The notes under the pieces were generated by a model that had not been told where the DNA came from, did not search any database, and saw only the letters and a list, made by a program, of their open reading frames with translations. Of a DNA stretch of 64,000 bases, positions 1 to 12,676 are shown piece by piece (position 1 is the first letter of the stretch; each line of letters opens with the position of its first letter). The stretch comes from Metalysinibacillus saudimassiliensis. Lineage in GTDB: Bacteria; Bacillota; Bacilli; Bacillales_A; Planococcaceae. The translations under genes were made by a program, and so were the position numbers. The stretch covers positions 597,171 through 661,170 of the forward strand of contig LN483074.1 of the NCBI GenBank assembly GCA_000935965.1, written 5' to 3'.

Positions 1-458
<458 letters not shown>

Positions 459-463
459 TAGCG

Positions 464-1744
464 ATGGCAACGAACGCAAGATTAGACGTTAGAGATGTAC
501 CAAAACCACTGTCGCTTATTACTTTAAGTGCACAACATATGTTTGCGATGTTTGGCTCAACGATTTTAGTGCCAACTTTAGTGGGCTTAGAGCCAGCTAT
601 TGCATTGTTAACAAGCGGTATTGCAACGATTTTCTTCTTATTAATTACACGCTTTGAGGTACCAGCTTACTTAGGGTCATCATTCGCCTTTATCGCACCA
701 ATTATTTTAGCGAGTAAAATTGACGGCCCAGGTAGCGCTATGATCGGTGCAATGGCGGTCGGATTAGTATACGGTATTGTGTCGCTCATCATTTGGCGTA
801 CCGGTTATAAATGGTTAATGAAATTGCTACCGCCCATTGTTGTAGGTCCTGTAATTATGGTAATAGGATTAGGCTTAGCGGGCACAGCAGTTGATATGGC
901 GATGAATGTAAATGGTGAATATAATATGTTGCACTTCTCAGCAGCTTTAGTTACATTATTTACCGCCATTATCTTTACGGTCTTTTTTAAAGGGATTTTA
1001 AGTACGATGCCAATTTTAATGGGGCTTGTGGTAGGCTATCTTTATTCACTAGCAATTGGGATTGTGGATTATAGTAAAGTAAGTGAAGCAAAAATGTTGG
1101 AGATGCCGAAGTTTTTACTACCGGGCGTGGATTATAGCTTTACGGTAACGGCAGAGGTTTTACTTATCATGGTGCCCGTTGTACTCGTAACAATTTCTGA
1201 GCATATTGGTCATCAGTTAGTGCTTGGACGTGTTGTCAACCGTAACTACCTTAAAAGCCCCGGCTTGCACCGTTCATTACTGGGCGATGGGATTGGTACA
1301 TTCGTTAGTGCGCTAATCGGTGGTCCGCCAAAGACAACCTACGGCGAAAATATCGGCGTATTAGCAATTACACGTGTGTATAGTGTGTTTGTAATACTTG
1401 GTGCTGCCATAATTGCAATACTTTTATCGTTTTCTGGTAAAACAATGGCGATAATTGCCACAATTCCGACATCGGTTTTAGGTGGCGTATCGATACTATT
1501 ATTTGGTATCATTGCATCAAGCGGTTTACGCATGCTAGTCGAAAACCAAATTGATTTTGGTGAAAGTCGCAACTTAGTTATTGCCTCAGTCGTACTAATT
1601 ATCGGTATTGGTGGAGCAAAGCTAGACTTGTCGTTAGTAACACTTGAGGGCATGGCACTTGCAGCCATTGTAGGTGTTATACTTAACTTAGTGTTACCGA
1701 AGTCACCTTACACAAAAGAAAATGAAAAATTATTAGATGAATAG
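464..1744 (+). CDS. pyrP: Uracil permease (NCS2 family)
   Basis: Imports uracil with protons so that it can be salvaged to UMP. The protein has 426 residues, is hydrophobic throughout with about 12-14 membrane segments, and carries nucleobase-cation-symporter-2 hallmarks: QHMFAMFGSTILVP near residue 25 and the GGPPKTTYGENIG motif near residue 287, which contributes to the substrate site. The ATG at 464 has a GGGAG ribosome site in the end of pyrR. Only 5 bases separate it from pyrR, leaving no room for the second PyrR attenuator that B. subtilis has at this junction. A PyrR-type leader follows the gene. Confidence 0.95.
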   Translation: MATNARLDVRDVPKPLSLITLSAQHMFAMFGSTILVPTLVGLEPAIALLTSGIATIFFLLITRFEVPAYLGSSFAFIAPIILASKIDGPGSAMIGAMAVGLVYGIVSLIIWRTGYKWLMKLLPPIVVGPVIMVIGLGLAGTAVDMAMNVNGEYNMLHFSAALVTLFTAIIFTVFFKGILSTMPILMGLVVGYLYSLAIGIVDYSKVSEAKMLEMPKFLLPGVDYSFTVTAEVLLIMVPVVLVTISEHIGHQLVLGRVVNRNYLKSPGLHRSLLGDGIGTFVSALIGGPPKTTYGENIGVLAITRVYSVFVILGAAIIAILLSFSGKTMAIIATIPTSVLGGVSILLFGIIASSGLRMLVENQIDFGESRNLVIASVVLIIGIGGAKLDLSLVTLEGMALAAIVGVILNLVLPKSPYTKENEKLLDE

Positions 1745-1756
1745 CAGTACCTTTTA

Positions 1757-1875
1757 ATAGATTGTCCAGAGAGGCAAAAAAGGGGAACTTGGTGAGTGAG
1801 CAAGCGTTTAGCGCTACAGCTCTATCTCGTCATGCCTCCCTACGCCTCGCTTACCTTAAGCGAGGCTATTTTTAT
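1757..1875 (+). promoter_or_regulatory. PyrR-dependent transcription attenuator between pyrP and pyrB
   Basis: The 151-base gap holds the PyrR-recognition consensus TCCAGAGAGGC at 1765-1775. It also holds a perfect 10-bp terminator stem, GCCTCGCTTA (1844-1853) with TAAGCGAGGC (1857-1866), loop CCT, followed by TATTTTT. From the known Bacillus mechanism, PyrR bound to the upstream element stabilises an anti-antiterminator so the terminator forms and pyrB and the following genes are shut off when UMP is high. The antiterminator pairing was not worked out in full. Confidence 0.85.
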
Positions 1876-1895
1876 AGAGACGGGAGCTAACGAAT

Positions 1896-2774
1896 GTGAA
1901 AAACCTATTATCCATGGAGTATTTATCAAACGAAGAAATCTTACACATCCTAGCGCGAGCAAGTGCTTTTGAAGCAGGCGAGCCAAGTCAGCTTGAGCGC
2001 AACTACAACGTAGCGAACTTATTCTTTGAACCAAGTACACGTACAAAAACAAGCTTTGAAATGGCAGAGCGCAATGTTGGTTGTACCGTTATCCCTTTCG
2101 ATGCAGGCTTTTCTAGTGCGATTAAGGGCGAGACAATGTACGACACGGTAAAAACACTTGAGATGATTGGTTTAGACGCAGTAGTCATTCGAGCTAAGGA
2201 AGATGAATACTACAATGAGTTGCTTGAAGGTATTAATGTAGCTGTAATCAATGCAGGCGATGGTGCGGGGCAGCATCCTTCACAATCACTGCTTGACTTA
2301 TATACAATAAAAAAAGAGTTTGGCAAGTTTGAGGGGTTAAACGTTACGATTGCTGGCGACATTTCGCATAGCCGCGTAGCTAAATCAGACGCCATTGCAC
2401 TAGAACATTTAGGTGCAAATGTGCGCTTCTTATGTCCGCCTGAATGGGCAGGCGATTTTGAAGCCCATCATAATTGGGATGATTTAATAGAAGATAGTGA
2501 TGTAATTATGTTGCTACGTGTGCAGCACGAGCGTCATAAAGTCAATAAAGATTTCTCGAAGGAAGGCTACCATGCGCAGTATGGTTTAACGCTAGAGCGC
2601 GAGAAACAAATGAAAGACGGTGCAATCATCATGCATCCAGCACCAATTAATCGGGGTGTCGAAATTGATACTACATTAGTTGAGTGCGAACGCTCACGCA
2701 TTTTTGAGCAAGTGCGCAACGGAGTCTATGTTCGCATGGCAATTGTTGAAACACTTTTGAAAGGGAGAGAATAA
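1896..2774 (+). CDS. pyrB: Aspartate carbamoyltransferase catalytic subunit
   Basis: Condenses carbamoyl phosphate with aspartate to carbamoyl-aspartate, the committed step of UMP synthesis. It has 292 residues, close to the usual Bacillus length. The carbamoyl-phosphate loop [11 protein letters not shown], the [12 protein letters not shown] segment and the C-terminal [11 protein letters not shown] motif are all present. The start is GTG at 1896; an ATG two bases earlier runs straight into a stop, and CGGGAG at 1881 serves as ribosome site. There is no regulatory pyrI subunit, as expected in Bacillales. The gene sits directly behind the PyrR attenuator and one base before pyrC. Confidence 0.96.
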   Translation: MKNLLSMEYLSNEEILHILARASAFEAGEPSQLERNYNVANLFFEPSTRTKTSFEMAERNVGCTVIPFDAGFSSAIKGETMYDTVKTLEMIGLDAVVIRAKEDEYYNELLEGINVAVINAGDGAGQHPSQSLLDLYTIKKEFGKFEGLNVTIAGDISHSRVAKSDAIALEHLGANVRFLCPPEWAGDFEAHHNWDDLIEDSDVIMLLRVQHERHKVNKDFSKEGYHAQYGLTLEREKQMKDGAIIMHPAPINRGVEIDTTLVECERSRIFEQVRNGVYVRMAIVETLLKGRE

Positions 2775-2775
2775 A

Positions 2776-4053
2776 ATGAAAACAGTTATTCAAAATGTCA
2801 AAATGTTAAACGAGCAAGGTGAATTGATTGACACAAACGTGGCGATTGAAGCAGGTAAGATTGCTAAGATCGGAGACGTACAAACAGAAGGTGCAACAGT
2901 GATTGATGGTAAGGGTAACTTACTAGCACCAGGCTTTGTAGATGTGCATGTTCACTTACGCGAGCCAGGCGGCGAAAAGAAAGAAACGATTGCAACAGGT
3001 ACAGCATCAGCAGCAAAGGGTGGTTATACAACAGTTTGCTCAATGCCAAATACACGTCCAGTACCAGACACAGTAGAAAACCTTGAGCTTGTGAATACAT
3101 TAATTAAAGATAACGCTAAAATTCGCGTATTACCTTATGCTTCACTGACAGTTCGTCAAGCAGGTAAAGAGCGTACAGACTTAGCAGCTTTAAAACAACA
3201 CGGCGCATTTGCTTTCACAGATGATGGTGTAGGTGTACAAACAGCGGCAACGATGTTTGAGTGTATGCAGGATGCTGCTAAACTTGATATGGCAGTAGTT
3301 GCACACTGTGAAGACAACTCATTAATTTATGGTGGGGTAATGCATGAAGGCAAGCGCAATAAGGAGCTCGGGTTAAAAGGTATTCCTTCTGTATGTGAAT
3401 CAGTGCATATCGCACGTGATATTTTACTTGCAGAAGCAGCAGGCGCACACTACCATGTTTGCCATGTATCAACAAAAGAGTCCGTACGCGTTATCCGTGA
3501 TGCTAAAAAAGCTGGCGTAAAAGTAACAGCTGAAGTAACACCACACCACTTATTACTATGTGAGGATGATATACCTTCAGATGATGCAAACTGGAAAATG
3601 AACCCACCATTACGTGGGGCAGAAGATTTACAAGCGCTACGCGAAGGTTTACTAGATGGCACAATCGACTGTATCGCAACCGACCATGCGCCTCATACGG
3701 AGGAAGAAAAATCAAACGGCATGAGCGATGCACCATTCGGCATCCACGGCTTTGAAATTGCGTTTCCACTACTGTATACACGCTTTGTTAAAACGGGCGA
3801 GTGGACAGTAAAGCAATTAATTGACTGGATGACAGTTAAACCAGCAGCAGTCTTTAACCTACCTTATGGTACGGTAGCAGAGGGCGCTGTGGCGGATCTT
3901 GTACTAATTGACCTTGCTAAAGAGCAAGCAATTGATCGCACGACATTTGTTTCAAAGGGGAAAAATACACCGTTTAATGAAAAGGTTGTACAGGGCTGGC
4001 CTGTTATGACAATTTTCGAAGGTGAAATCGTATATCAGGAGGACGCAAAATGA
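2776..4053 (+). CDS. pyrC: Dihydroorotase (class I)
   Basis: Cyclises carbamoyl-aspartate to dihydroorotate in a zinc-dependent amidohydrolase fold. The 425-residue protein shows the metal-binding [10 protein letters not shown] motif near residue 58, histidine-containing segments VVAHCED and TPHHLLL, and the C-terminal metal aspartate in CIATDHAPH near residue 300. This is the longer class I form usual in Gram-positive bacteria. The ATG is one base after the pyrB stop with GGGAGAG upstream, and the end overlaps carA by ATGA, so translation is probably coupled. Confidence 0.96.
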   Translation: MKTVIQNVKMLNEQGELIDTNVAIEAGKIAKIGDVQTEGATVIDGKGNLLAPGFVDVHVHLREPGGEKKETIATGTASAAKGGYTTVCSMPNTRPVPDTVENLELVNTLIKDNAKIRVLPYASLTVRQAGKERTDLAALKQHGAFAFTDDGVGVQTAATMFECMQDAAKLDMAVVAHCEDNSLIYGGVMHEGKRNKELGLKGIPSVCESVHIARDILLAEAAGAHYHVCHVSTKESVRVIRDAKKAGVKVTAEVTPHHLLLCEDDIPSDDANWKMNPPLRGAEDLQALREGLLDGTIDCIATDHAPHTEEEKSNGMSDAPFGIHGFEIAFPLLYTRFVKTGEWTVKQLIDWMTVKPAAVFNLPYGTVAEGAVADLVLIDLAKEQAIDRTTFVSKGKNTPFNEKVVQGWPVMTIFEGEIVYQEDAK

Positions 4054-5150
4054 AAACACGTATGCTTATTTTAGAAGACGGTACAGTATTTAAAGGCTTT
4101 GCTTTCGGTAGTGAAGCTGCATCACAAGGTGAAGTAGTATTTACAACGGGTATGACTGGTTACCAAGAGGAAATCACCGACCCTTCATTTTACGGTCAAA
4201 TTGTAACATTAACTTACCCATTAATCGGTAACTACGGCATTAACCGTGATGATTTTGAGAGTATTACTCCACATATCCGTGGATTAGTTGTACGTGAGCT
4301 AGCAAAGCATCCTTCTAATTTCCGTTGTGACGAAACATTAGACAACTACCTTGCGGCTAAAAACGTACCAGGTATCGAAGGTATTGATACACGTAAGTTA
4401 ACACGCATTATCCGCAAGGCAGGAACGGTGCGCGCTATCCTTACAGCAGCAGATGAAGTAGTAAACGTGGATGAGATTGTAGCACAACTAAAAGCAACTG
4501 ACCTAATTACAGACCACGTTAAGCAAGTATCACCAACAGCGGCTTACCCAAGCCCAGGTCGTGGCATGCGTGTTGTTGTCATTAATTATGGTATGAAGCA
4601 TGGTTTACTACGCGAGTTAAATAAACGTGACTGTGACGTATTAGTTGTACCTTACAACACACCAGCTAAGGAAATTTTAGCATGGCATCCGGATGGTATT
4701 TTGTTATCAAATGGTCCTGGAGACCCAGCAGACATTCCTGAAGCAGTGGAAATTGTGAAAGAACTAATCGGAAAAGTGCCAATGTTCGGTATTTGCCTAG
4801 GTCACCAAATCCTAGCAATGGCAAGCGGTGCCAAGTCATTTAAACTAGCATTCGGTCACCGTGGCAGTAACCACCCAGTTAAATCTTTAGCAACAGGTCG
4901 TACAGAGCTAACATCGCAAAATCATAGCTATGCGATTGACGAGGCATCACTAAAAGCAACAGACTTAGAAGTAACACATATCGCTTTAAATGACGGAACA
5001 GTAGAAGGTATCCGCCACAAAAACTATCCAATCTTTGCGGTGCAATTCCACCCAGAAGGTTCACCAGGTCCAGAGGACTCTAACCACTTATTCGATGACT
5101 TTATTGAAATGATGGAAAATGAAGTAGAAAAGGGGAAACAAAATGCCTAA
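4050..5150 (+). CDS. carA: Carbamoyl-phosphate synthase small (glutaminase) subunit
   Basis: Releases ammonia from glutamine and channels it to CarB. The 366-residue protein has the N-terminal CPSase small domain and a C-terminal class I glutamine amidotransferase domain. The nucleophile lies in [10 protein letters not shown] near residue 250 and the catalytic His-Glu pair in [13 protein letters not shown]. The name pyrAA would fit, since the gene lies inside the pyrimidine operon and is under PyrR control; an arginine-specific paralogue elsewhere is possible. AGGAGG lies just before the ATG, which overlaps the pyrC stop. Confidence 0.96.
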   Translation: MKTRMLILEDGTVFKGFAFGSEAASQGEVVFTTGMTGYQEEITDPSFYGQIVTLTYPLIGNYGINRDDFESITPHIRGLVVRELAKHPSNFRCDETLDNYLAAKNVPGIEGIDTRKLTRIIRKAGTVRAILTAADEVVNVDEIVAQLKATDLITDHVKQVSPTAAYPSPGRGMRVVVINYGMKHGLLRELNKRDCDVLVVPYNTPAKEILAWHPDGILLSNGPGDPADIPEAVEIVKELIGKVPMFGICLGHQILAMASGAKSFKLAFGHRGSNHPVKSLATGRTELTSQNHSYAIDEASLKATDLEVTHIALNDGTVEGIRHKNYPIFAVQFHPEGSPGPEDSNHLFDDFIEMMENEVEKGKQNA

Positions 5151-8100
5151 ACGTACAGATATTGAAACTATTTTAGTAATCGGCTCAGGCCCAATCGTAA
5201 TCGGACAAGCCGCAGAATTTGACTACGCAGGAACACAAGCTTGTCTTTCATTAAAAGAAGAGGGCTACCGCGTAATTTTAATTAACTCTAACCCAGCGAC
5301 AATCATGACAGATACCGAAATCGCTGACAAAGTATATATCGAGCCTATCACTTTAGAGTTCGTATCTCGTATTATTCGTAAAGAGCGCCCGGATGCCCTA
5401 CTACCAACATTAGGTGGACAAACAGGGTTAAACATGGCAATTGAGCTTGAAGAATCAGGCATTTTAAAAGAGTTAGATGTAGAAATTTTAGGAACCAAAC
5501 TAGATGCTATCCATAAAGCTGAGGACCGCGATTTATTCCGTAACTTAATGTATGAGTTAGGTGCACCAGTACCTGAATCAGATATTATCCACAATCTAGA
5601 CGAAGCAAAAGCATTTGTACAACGCATTGATTACCCAGTAATCGTACGCCCTGCTTTCACACTTGGTGGTACAGGCGGCGGTATTTGTTACAATGACCAA
5701 GATTTAGAAGAAATCGTAACGTCGGGTTTAAAATACTCACCTGTAACACAATGTTTACTAGAAAAATCAATCGCAGGTTATAAAGAAATTGAGTACGAAG
5801 TAATGCGTGACGCAGCAGATAACGCCATTGTAGTATGTAACATGGAAAACGTTGACCCTGTAGGTATCCATACGGGTGACTCAATTGTAGTAGCACCTGT
5901 ACAAACATTATCTGACCGCGAAAACCAAATGCTACGTAATATCTCCCTAGATATTATCCGCGCATTAAAAATCGAAGGTGGTTGTAACGTACAGCTTGCA
6001 CTAGACCCATACAGCTTCCAGTACTATGTAATTGAAGTTAACCCACGTGTCTCACGTTCATCTGCGCTAGCGTCAAAAGCAACAGGTTACCCGATTGCAA
6101 AGCTTGCAGCTAAAATTGCGGTAGGTTTAACACTAGATGAAATTAAAAACCCTGTTACAGAGTCAACATATGCTTGCTTTGAGCCAGCACTTGACTATGT
6201 TGTAGCAAAAATTCCGCGCTGGCCTTTTGACAAATTTGAATCAGCTAAACGTAACCTTGGTACACAAATGAAAGCAACAGGTGAGGTAATGGCACTGGGA
6301 CGCACATTTGAAGAGGCGATGTTAAAAGCTGTTCGTTCATTAGAGATGGGGCTAGACCACCTAGAACTTAAAAATGGTGCGGAGCACGACGACGCATGGA
6401 TTGAAAAACGTATCCGTAAAGCAGGTGACGAGCGCTTATTCTTCCTAGGTGAAGCACTACGCCGTGGTGTAACAATCGAACAAATTCATGAATGGTCAGC
6501 AATTGACTTATTCTTCCTAGAGAAGTTTGATAAAATTGTTAAAATGGAAAAAACGCTCGCTGACAATAAGCAAGATAAGGATACACTTTATGTAGCAAAA
6601 CGTTTAGGCTTTGCAGACCGTAAAATTGCAGAGCTATGGGATACAACTGAGGCAGCTATTTATGCCTTCCGTAAAGAGCATGGTATTATACCAGTTTATA
6701 AAATGGTTGATACATGCGCAGGTGAGTTTGAATCAAGCACACCATACTTCTACGGCACATACGAAGAAGAAAATGAATCTGTAAAAACAGACAAAGAATC
6801 AGTTATCGTACTTGGCTCTGGTCCAATCCGTATTGGACAAGGTGTAGAGTTTGACTATGCAACTGTTCACTCAGTATGGGCAATTAAAGAAGCAGGCTAT
6901 GAAGCTATCATTATTAACTCAAACCCTGAAACAGTATCAACAGACTTCTCGATTTCGGATAAATTATACTTTGAGCCACTAACAATTGAAGACGTAATGC
7001 ACATTATTGACCTTGAACAGCCTAAAGGTGTTGTTGTGCAGTTTGGTGGACAAACAGCTATTAACTTAGCAGATAAACTAGAAGCAAATGGCGTAAAAAT
7101 CCTAGGTACAACACTAGAAGATATCGACCGTGCAGAAAACCGTGACAAGTTTGAGCGCGCATTGCATGAGATTGGTGTACCGCAACCACTTGGTAAAACA
7201 GCTATTTCTAAAGAAGAAGCTGTAGTCATTGGTAAAGAAATTGGGTTCCCAGTATTAGTGCGCCCATCTTACGTACTTGGCGGACGTGCAATGGAAATTG
7301 TTTATAACGTAGACGAGTTAGAGCATTATATGGAGCATGCAGTTGAAGCTTCACCAGATCACCCAGTACTAATTGACCGTTACTTAACGGGTAATGAGAT
7401 TGAGGTAGACGCGATTTGTGATGGCGAAAACGTATTAATCCCAGGGATTATGGAACATATTGAGCGCGCTGGTGTTCACTCAGGTGACTCAATCTCTGTA
7501 TACCCACCACAAAAATTAACACCAAAACAAATCGAAACATTAACAGACTATACAACGCGCCTAGCACGTGGCTTAAAAATTGTTGGTTTAATGAACATCC
7601 AGTACGTTATTTCAGACGGTGAGGTTTATGTAATCGAGGTTAACCCGCGTTCAAGCCGTACGGTGCCATTCTTAAGTAAAATCACAAATATCCCAATGGC
7701 AAACATTGCAACAAAAGCCATTTTAGGTGAGTCAATTGTAGAACAAGGCTACCCAACAGGTTTAGCACCAGAGCAAAAAGGTGTGTTTGTTAAAGTACCG
7801 GTCTTCAGCTTTGCGAAGTTACGCCGTGTTGACATTACGCTTGGACCTGAAATGAAATCGACAGGTGAGGTAATGGGTAAAGATGCTACGCTTGAAAAAG
7901 CACTTTACAAAGGTTTAGTAGCAGCAGGTATGGAAATCCAAACACATGGTTCAGTGCTATTCACTGTATCAGATAAGGATAAAGACGAGGCCATTGTATT
8001 AGCAAAACGCTTCTCAACAGTAGGCTACCGTATTTTAGCAACAGAAGGCACAGCAAAAACATTTGAAGAAGCGGGCATCCGTACAGATGTTGTTGGCAAA

Positions 8101-8337
8101 ATTGGTGCTGAGGGTACAACATTACTAGATGTTATCCAAAACGGTGAGGCACAGCTTGTAATCAATACATTAACAAAAGGTAAGCAACCAGCACGTGACG
8201 GTTTCCGTATTCGACGCGAGTCAGTAGAAAACGGCGTACCTTGCTTAACTTCATTAGATACAGCAGAGGCAATGCTACGTGTAATTGAGTCAATGACCTT
8301 TACAGCAGAGCAAATGCCAAAGGCGGAGGTACAATAA
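5143..8337 (+). CDS. carB: Carbamoyl-phosphate synthase large subunit
   Basis: Makes carbamoyl phosphate from bicarbonate, two ATP and the ammonia delivered by CarA. At 1064 residues it is full length. It has two homologous ATP-grasp halves, each opening with an IxVIGSGPIxIGQ-type motif ([13 protein letters not shown] near residue 11, [13 protein letters not shown] near 555), each with the EVNPR metal motif, and a C-terminal MGS-like allosteric domain from about residue 930. It overlaps carA by 8 bases. No frameshift or truncation is visible. Confidence 0.97.
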   Translation: MPKRTDIETILVIGSGPIVIGQAAEFDYAGTQACLSLKEEGYRVILINSNPATIMTDTEIADKVYIEPITLEFVSRIIRKERPDALLPTLGGQTGLNMAIELEESGILKELDVEILGTKLDAIHKAEDRDLFRNLMYELGAPVPESDIIHNLDEAKAFVQRIDYPVIVRPAFTLGGTGGGICYNDQDLEEIVTSGLKYSPVTQCLLEKSIAGYKEIEYEVMRDAADNAIVVCNMENVDPVGIHTGDSIVVAPVQTLSDRENQMLRNISLDIIRALKIEGGCNVQLALDPYSFQYYVIEVNPRVSRSSALASKATGYPIAKLAAKIAVGLTLDEIKNPVTESTYACFEPALDYVVAKIPRWPFDKFESAKRNLGTQMKATGEVMALGRTFEEAMLKAVRSLEMGLDHLELKNGAEHDDAWIEKRIRKAGDERLFFLGEALRRGVTIEQIHEWSAIDLFFLEKFDKIVKMEKTLADNKQDKDTLYVAKRLGFADRKIAELWDTTEAAIYAFRKEHGIIPVYKMVDTCAGEFESSTPYFYGTYEEENESVKTDKESVIVLGSGPIRIGQGVEFDYATVHSVWAIKEAGYEAIIINSNPETVSTDFSISDKLYFEPLTIEDVMHIIDLEQPKGVVVQFGGQTAINLADKLEANGVKILGTTLEDIDRAENRDKFERALHEIGVPQPLGKTAISKEEAVVIGKEIGFPVLVRPSYVLGGRAMEIVYNVDELEHYMEHAVEASPDHPVLIDRYLTGNEIEVDAICDGENVLIPGIMEHIERAGVHSGDSISVYPPQKLTPKQIETLTDYTTRLARGLKIVGLMNIQYVISDGEVYVIEVNPRSSRTVPFLSKITNIPMANIATKAILGESIVEQGYPTGLAPEQKGVFVKVPVFSFAKLRRVDITLGPEMKSTGEVMGKDATLEKALYKGLVAAGMEIQTHGSVLFTVSDKDKDEAIVLAKRFSTVGYRILATEGTAKTFEEAGIRTDVVGKIGAEGTTLLDVIQNGEAQLVINTLTKGKQPARDGFRIRRESVENGVPCLTSLDTAEAMLRVIESMTFTAEQMPKAEVQ

Positions 8338-8338
8338 T

Positions 8339-10016
<1,678 letters not shown>

Positions 10017-10017
<1 letters not shown>

Positions 10018-10724
10018 TGAACACCAATCCTATTATTGCGCTAGATTTTTCGACTGAGCAAGAAGTCGTAGCATTTTTACAACAATTTGATGAGCGTCTA
10101 TTTGTAAAGGTTGGTATGGAGCTGTACTTACAAGAAGGCCCAAGCATTATTACAACCATTAAAAATATGGGGCATGATATTTTCTTAGATTTAAAACTTC
10201 ATGATATTCCTAACACAGTTAAGTCAGCAATGCGCGGCTTAGCTAAGCTAGGCGTGGATTTGGTTAACGTACATGCGGCAGGTGGTCGTCCAATGATGGA
10301 AGCAGCACTTGAAGGATTAAAAGAAGGTACACCAACAGGGCAAGAACGCGCTAAGCTAATTGCTGTAACACAGCTAACTTCTACAACAGAAGAGCAAATG
10401 CAACGTGAGCAGAAAATTATGCTTTCACTTAATGATGCAGTAAAGCATTACGCTCAACTAACAAAAGAAGCAGGGCTTGATGGCGTAGTATGCTCCGTCC
10501 ATGAAGCAGCCATGATTGGCGAAGCTTGTGGCGCTGATTTCTTACGAGTAACACCAGGCATTCGTTTAGCAGGTGGCGAAACGCATGACCAAAAGCGTAT
10601 TGCAACACCAGACGGTGCAAAACGTGACGGCGCAACACAAATTGTAGTAGGACGTGCTATCACACAAGCAGCAGAACCACAACTTGCATACACAACGGTA
10701 CGTACATTATGGGAGGGCAACTAA
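10017..10724 (+). CDS. pyrF: Orotidine-5'-phosphate decarboxylase
   Basis: Decarboxylates OMP to UMP, the last step of the pathway. The protein is 235 residues, normal for the family. The catalytic [11 protein letters not shown] motif (Lys and Asp tetrad) lies near residue 59, and the phosphate-gripping VVGRAIT segment near the C-terminus. It overlaps the last base of pyrD and is followed by pyrE after two bases, so the last two enzymes are made from the same mRNA. Confidence 0.96.
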
Positions 10725-10726
10725 TT

Positions 10727-11356
10727 ATGACATTACAAAACGAAATTGCACACGCTATGCTTAGTGTAGGAGCAGTAGAACTTAATCCAACTGATTTATT
10801 TACATGGGCTTCTGGTATCAAATCACCAATTTACTGTGATACACGCCTAACAATCTCTGATCCAAAAGCACGTAAGCAAATCGCTAACGGTTTAGCTACA
10901 TTAATTAAAGAAAACTTCCCAGAAACAGAAGTTGTAGCGGGTACAGCGACAGCGGGCATTCCGCATGCTGCGTGGGTAAGTGATATTTTAGATTTACCAA
11001 TGGTCTATGTACGTTCAAAAGCAAAAGAGCATGGACGTGGCAATCAAATTGAAGGTAAATATGCACCAGGTCAAAAGGTTGTAGTAGTTGAAGATATCGT
11101 ATCAACAGGTGGTTCTTCGATTACTGCTGTAGAAGCACTACGTAACGCGGGCTGTGAAGTAATAGGTGTGGTTTGTGTGTATACATACAATCTACCACGT
11201 GCCGAAAAAGCATTTGATGAGATTGGTGTAGCATATGCAAGCTTAACGAATTTTGATTATTTAATTGAAGCGGCAACTGAGGCAGGTTCAATTAAAGAGG
11301 AAAATGCACCTTTCTTAAAAGAGTGGCATGCAAAATTAAAAGCAGGCGAACTATAA
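10727..11356 (+). CDS. pyrE: Orotate phosphoribosyltransferase
   Basis: Joins orotate and PRPP to give OMP, the substrate of PyrF. The start is ATG 10727 behind GGGAGGG, giving 209 residues; an upstream in-frame ATG at 10709 would add MGGQLI from inside pyrF and would use the ribosome site as coding sequence. The PRPP-binding loop [14 protein letters not shown] is intact near residue 118. This is the last gene of the operon and a strong hairpin terminator follows. Confidence 0.96.
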   Translation: MTLQNEIAHAMLSVGAVELNPTDLFTWASGIKSPIYCDTRLTISDPKARKQIANGLATLIKENFPETEVVAGTATAGIPHAAWVSDILDLPMVYVRSKAKEHGRGNQIEGKYAPGQKVVVVEDIVSTGGSSITAVEALRNAGCEVIGVVCVYTYNLPRAEKAFDEIGVAYASLTNFDYLIEAATEAGSIKEENAPFLKEWHAKLKAGEL

Positions 11357-11361
11357 AAATA

Positions 11362-11401
11362 AAAAAACATTTTTTTCGGTTATCGAAAAAGATGTTTTTT
11401 T
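11362..11401 (+). terminator. Terminator of the pyr operon
   Basis: An A-rich/T-rich hairpin (AAAAAACATTTTTTTCG against CGAAAAAGATGTTTTTT, one mismatch, loop GTTAT) begins six bases after pyrE and ends in a T-run. It separates the pyr operon from the peptide transporter genes. Confidence 0.85.
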
Positions 11402-11446
11402 ATGCCTTACTCTATATTCTCTATTAGGATTCTATTATCTAAGGAT

Positions 11447-11471
11447 AATATATACATGGCATGTATATATT
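11447..11471. repeat. Perfect palindrome, candidate operator
   Basis: Two 11-base arms, AATATATACAT and ATGTATATATT, are exact reverse complements separated by GGC. It lacks the GC-rich stem and T-run of a terminator and lies about 120 bases upstream of the predicted promoter. A regulator-binding site is possible but no family is recognised. Confidence 0.45.
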
Positions 11472-11481
11472 TGTAGTCAAA

Positions 11482-11563
11482 TAGTTAGAAATAACTGATT
11501 ATTTATATGTAGTTAAATCCATTTTTCTAGTAATAATGCTACGTTTTATAGTTAGAAATTAAC
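11482..11563. repeat. Pair of TAGTTAGAAAT(T)AAC direct repeats, each with internal dyad symmetry
   Basis: TAGTTAGAAATAAC at 11482-11495 recurs as TAGTTAGAAATTAAC at 11549-11563, 67 bases on. Each copy is itself an inverted repeat (AGTTA GAAA TAACT; GTTA GAAAT TAAC). Repeated dyads just upstream of a promoter resemble a two-site operator. In AT-rich DNA some chance similarity is expected. Confidence 0.4.
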
Positions 11564-11590
11564 GAATACAATAAAATGTAAGTAAAACTG

Positions 11591-11619
11591 TTTACAATAT
11601 TCTAAATTTACGGGATAAT
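11591..11619 (+). promoter_or_regulatory. Predicted SigA promoter of the first opp operon
   Basis: TTTACA (-35, 11591-11596) and GATAAT (-10, 11614-11619) are separated by 17 bases. Transcription would begin near 11626, about 43 bases before the TTG start of the first gene. Confidence 0.6.
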
Positions 11620-11668
11620 CGAACTTATCAGTATAATATTTAAATATTCTTTTAAGGAGGTTGCTGCG

Positions 11669-12676
11669 TTGAATAAGGCAGACATATTGCTGGACATTAA
11701 AAACCTAACGACCAGCTTTCGCATCAAAGATGATTACTTTGCAGCAGTTGACGATGTAACGTTAACACTACGCAAAAATGAAGTGTTAGCAATTGTTGGT
11801 GAATCGGGCTGTGGTAAAAGTACCTTAGCTACTTCGATTGTCGGGTTGCATAATCCAGACGACACCAAAACCGAGGGAGAAATTATTTATCATAAAAAAA
11901 ATCTCGTTGCAATGACAGACGAACAATTCAACAATGTCAGAGGTGCAGAGATTGGGTTCATCTTCCAAGACCCACTATCAGCACTAAACCCACTTATGCG
12001 TATTGAACAACAAATTGAGGAATCGTTGATCTATCATACGAAGCTAAATAAGGATGCTAGGCATAAACGTGTTATTGAATTGCTAGAGCAAGTAGGCATT
12101 CCTAATCCGCAACGTACGGCTAAGCAGTTTCCGCACCAATTATCAGGAGGTATGCGTCAGCGTGTCATGATTGCGATTGCATTATCTTGTAAACCCGCAG
12201 TAATCATCGCAGACGAACCAACAACGGCGCTTGATGTAACGATACAGGCACAAATTTTAGATTTATTAAAAGAGCTACAGACAGAAACAGAAGCAGGCAT
12301 TATTTTAATTACACACGACCTTGGTGTAGTAGCAGAGATTGCTGATCGTGTAGCCGTAATGTATGCAGGGCAAGTTATCGAAGAAGCGCCTGTCAATGAA
12401 TTGTTTACCAACCCAAAACATCCTTATACACGCTCATTGCTTAACTCAATTCCGCAAATGAATGTAGAAGGTGAGAAGTTAAATGTAATTCATGGCATTG
12501 TGCCATCGCTTAAAAATTTACCTCGCACAGGCTGTCGTTTTTCGTCACGAGTGCCGTGGTTAGATACGTCTAGTCATGAGCAGGAACCACGTATGCATGA
12601 GGTGGCACCCGACCATTATGTACGCTGTACATGCTGGCAGACATTTCGTTTTGAAGAGGAGAGCGATGTGGTATGA
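11669..12676 (+). CDS. Oligopeptide ABC transporter ATP-binding protein, OppD type (system 1)
   Basis: One of the two ATPases driving peptide import. It has 335 residues, with Walker [10 protein letters not shown] at about 44-52, signature LSGGMRQR at about 158-165, Walker B AVIIADEP, and the C-terminal OppD-type extension. The start is TTG 11669, eight bases after a perfect AAGGAGG. The C-terminal extension keeps only part of the usual cysteine set (GC, RC and TCW), and the second canonical cysteine position reads SSRVPW. It overlaps the next gene by ATGA. Substrate specificity cannot be read from the ATPase. Gene order DFBCA matches the classical Lactococcus opp operon. Confidence 0.9.
   Translation: MNKADILLDIKNLTTSFRIKDDYFAAVDDVTLTLRKNEVLAIVGESGCGKSTLATSIVGLHNPDDTKTEGEIIYHKKNLVAMTDEQFNNVRGAEIGFIFQDPLSALNPLMRIEQQIEESLIYHTKLNKDARHKRVIELLEQVGIPNPQRTAKQFPHQLSGGMRQRVMIAIALSCKPAVIIADEPTTALDVTIQAQILDLLKELQTETEAGIILITHDLGVVAEIADRVAVMYAGQVIEEAPVNELFTNPKHPYTRSLLNSIPQMNVEGEKLNVIHGIVPSLKNLPRTGCRFSSRVPWLDTSSHEQEPRMHEVAPDHYVRCTCWQTFRFEEESDVV

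Larger units (their letters stand above)
11402..11668. other. AT-rich intergenic regulatory region upstream of the first opp operon
   Basis: The gap between pyrE and the first peptide-transport gene is 312 bases including the terminator, and no credible gene is seen in it. It contains a perfect 25-base palindrome (11447-11471), two copies of a GTTA-GAAA(T)-TAAC dyad (11482-11495 and 11549-11563) and a good SigA-type promoter (11591-11619). These are listed separately. Confidence 0.6.
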
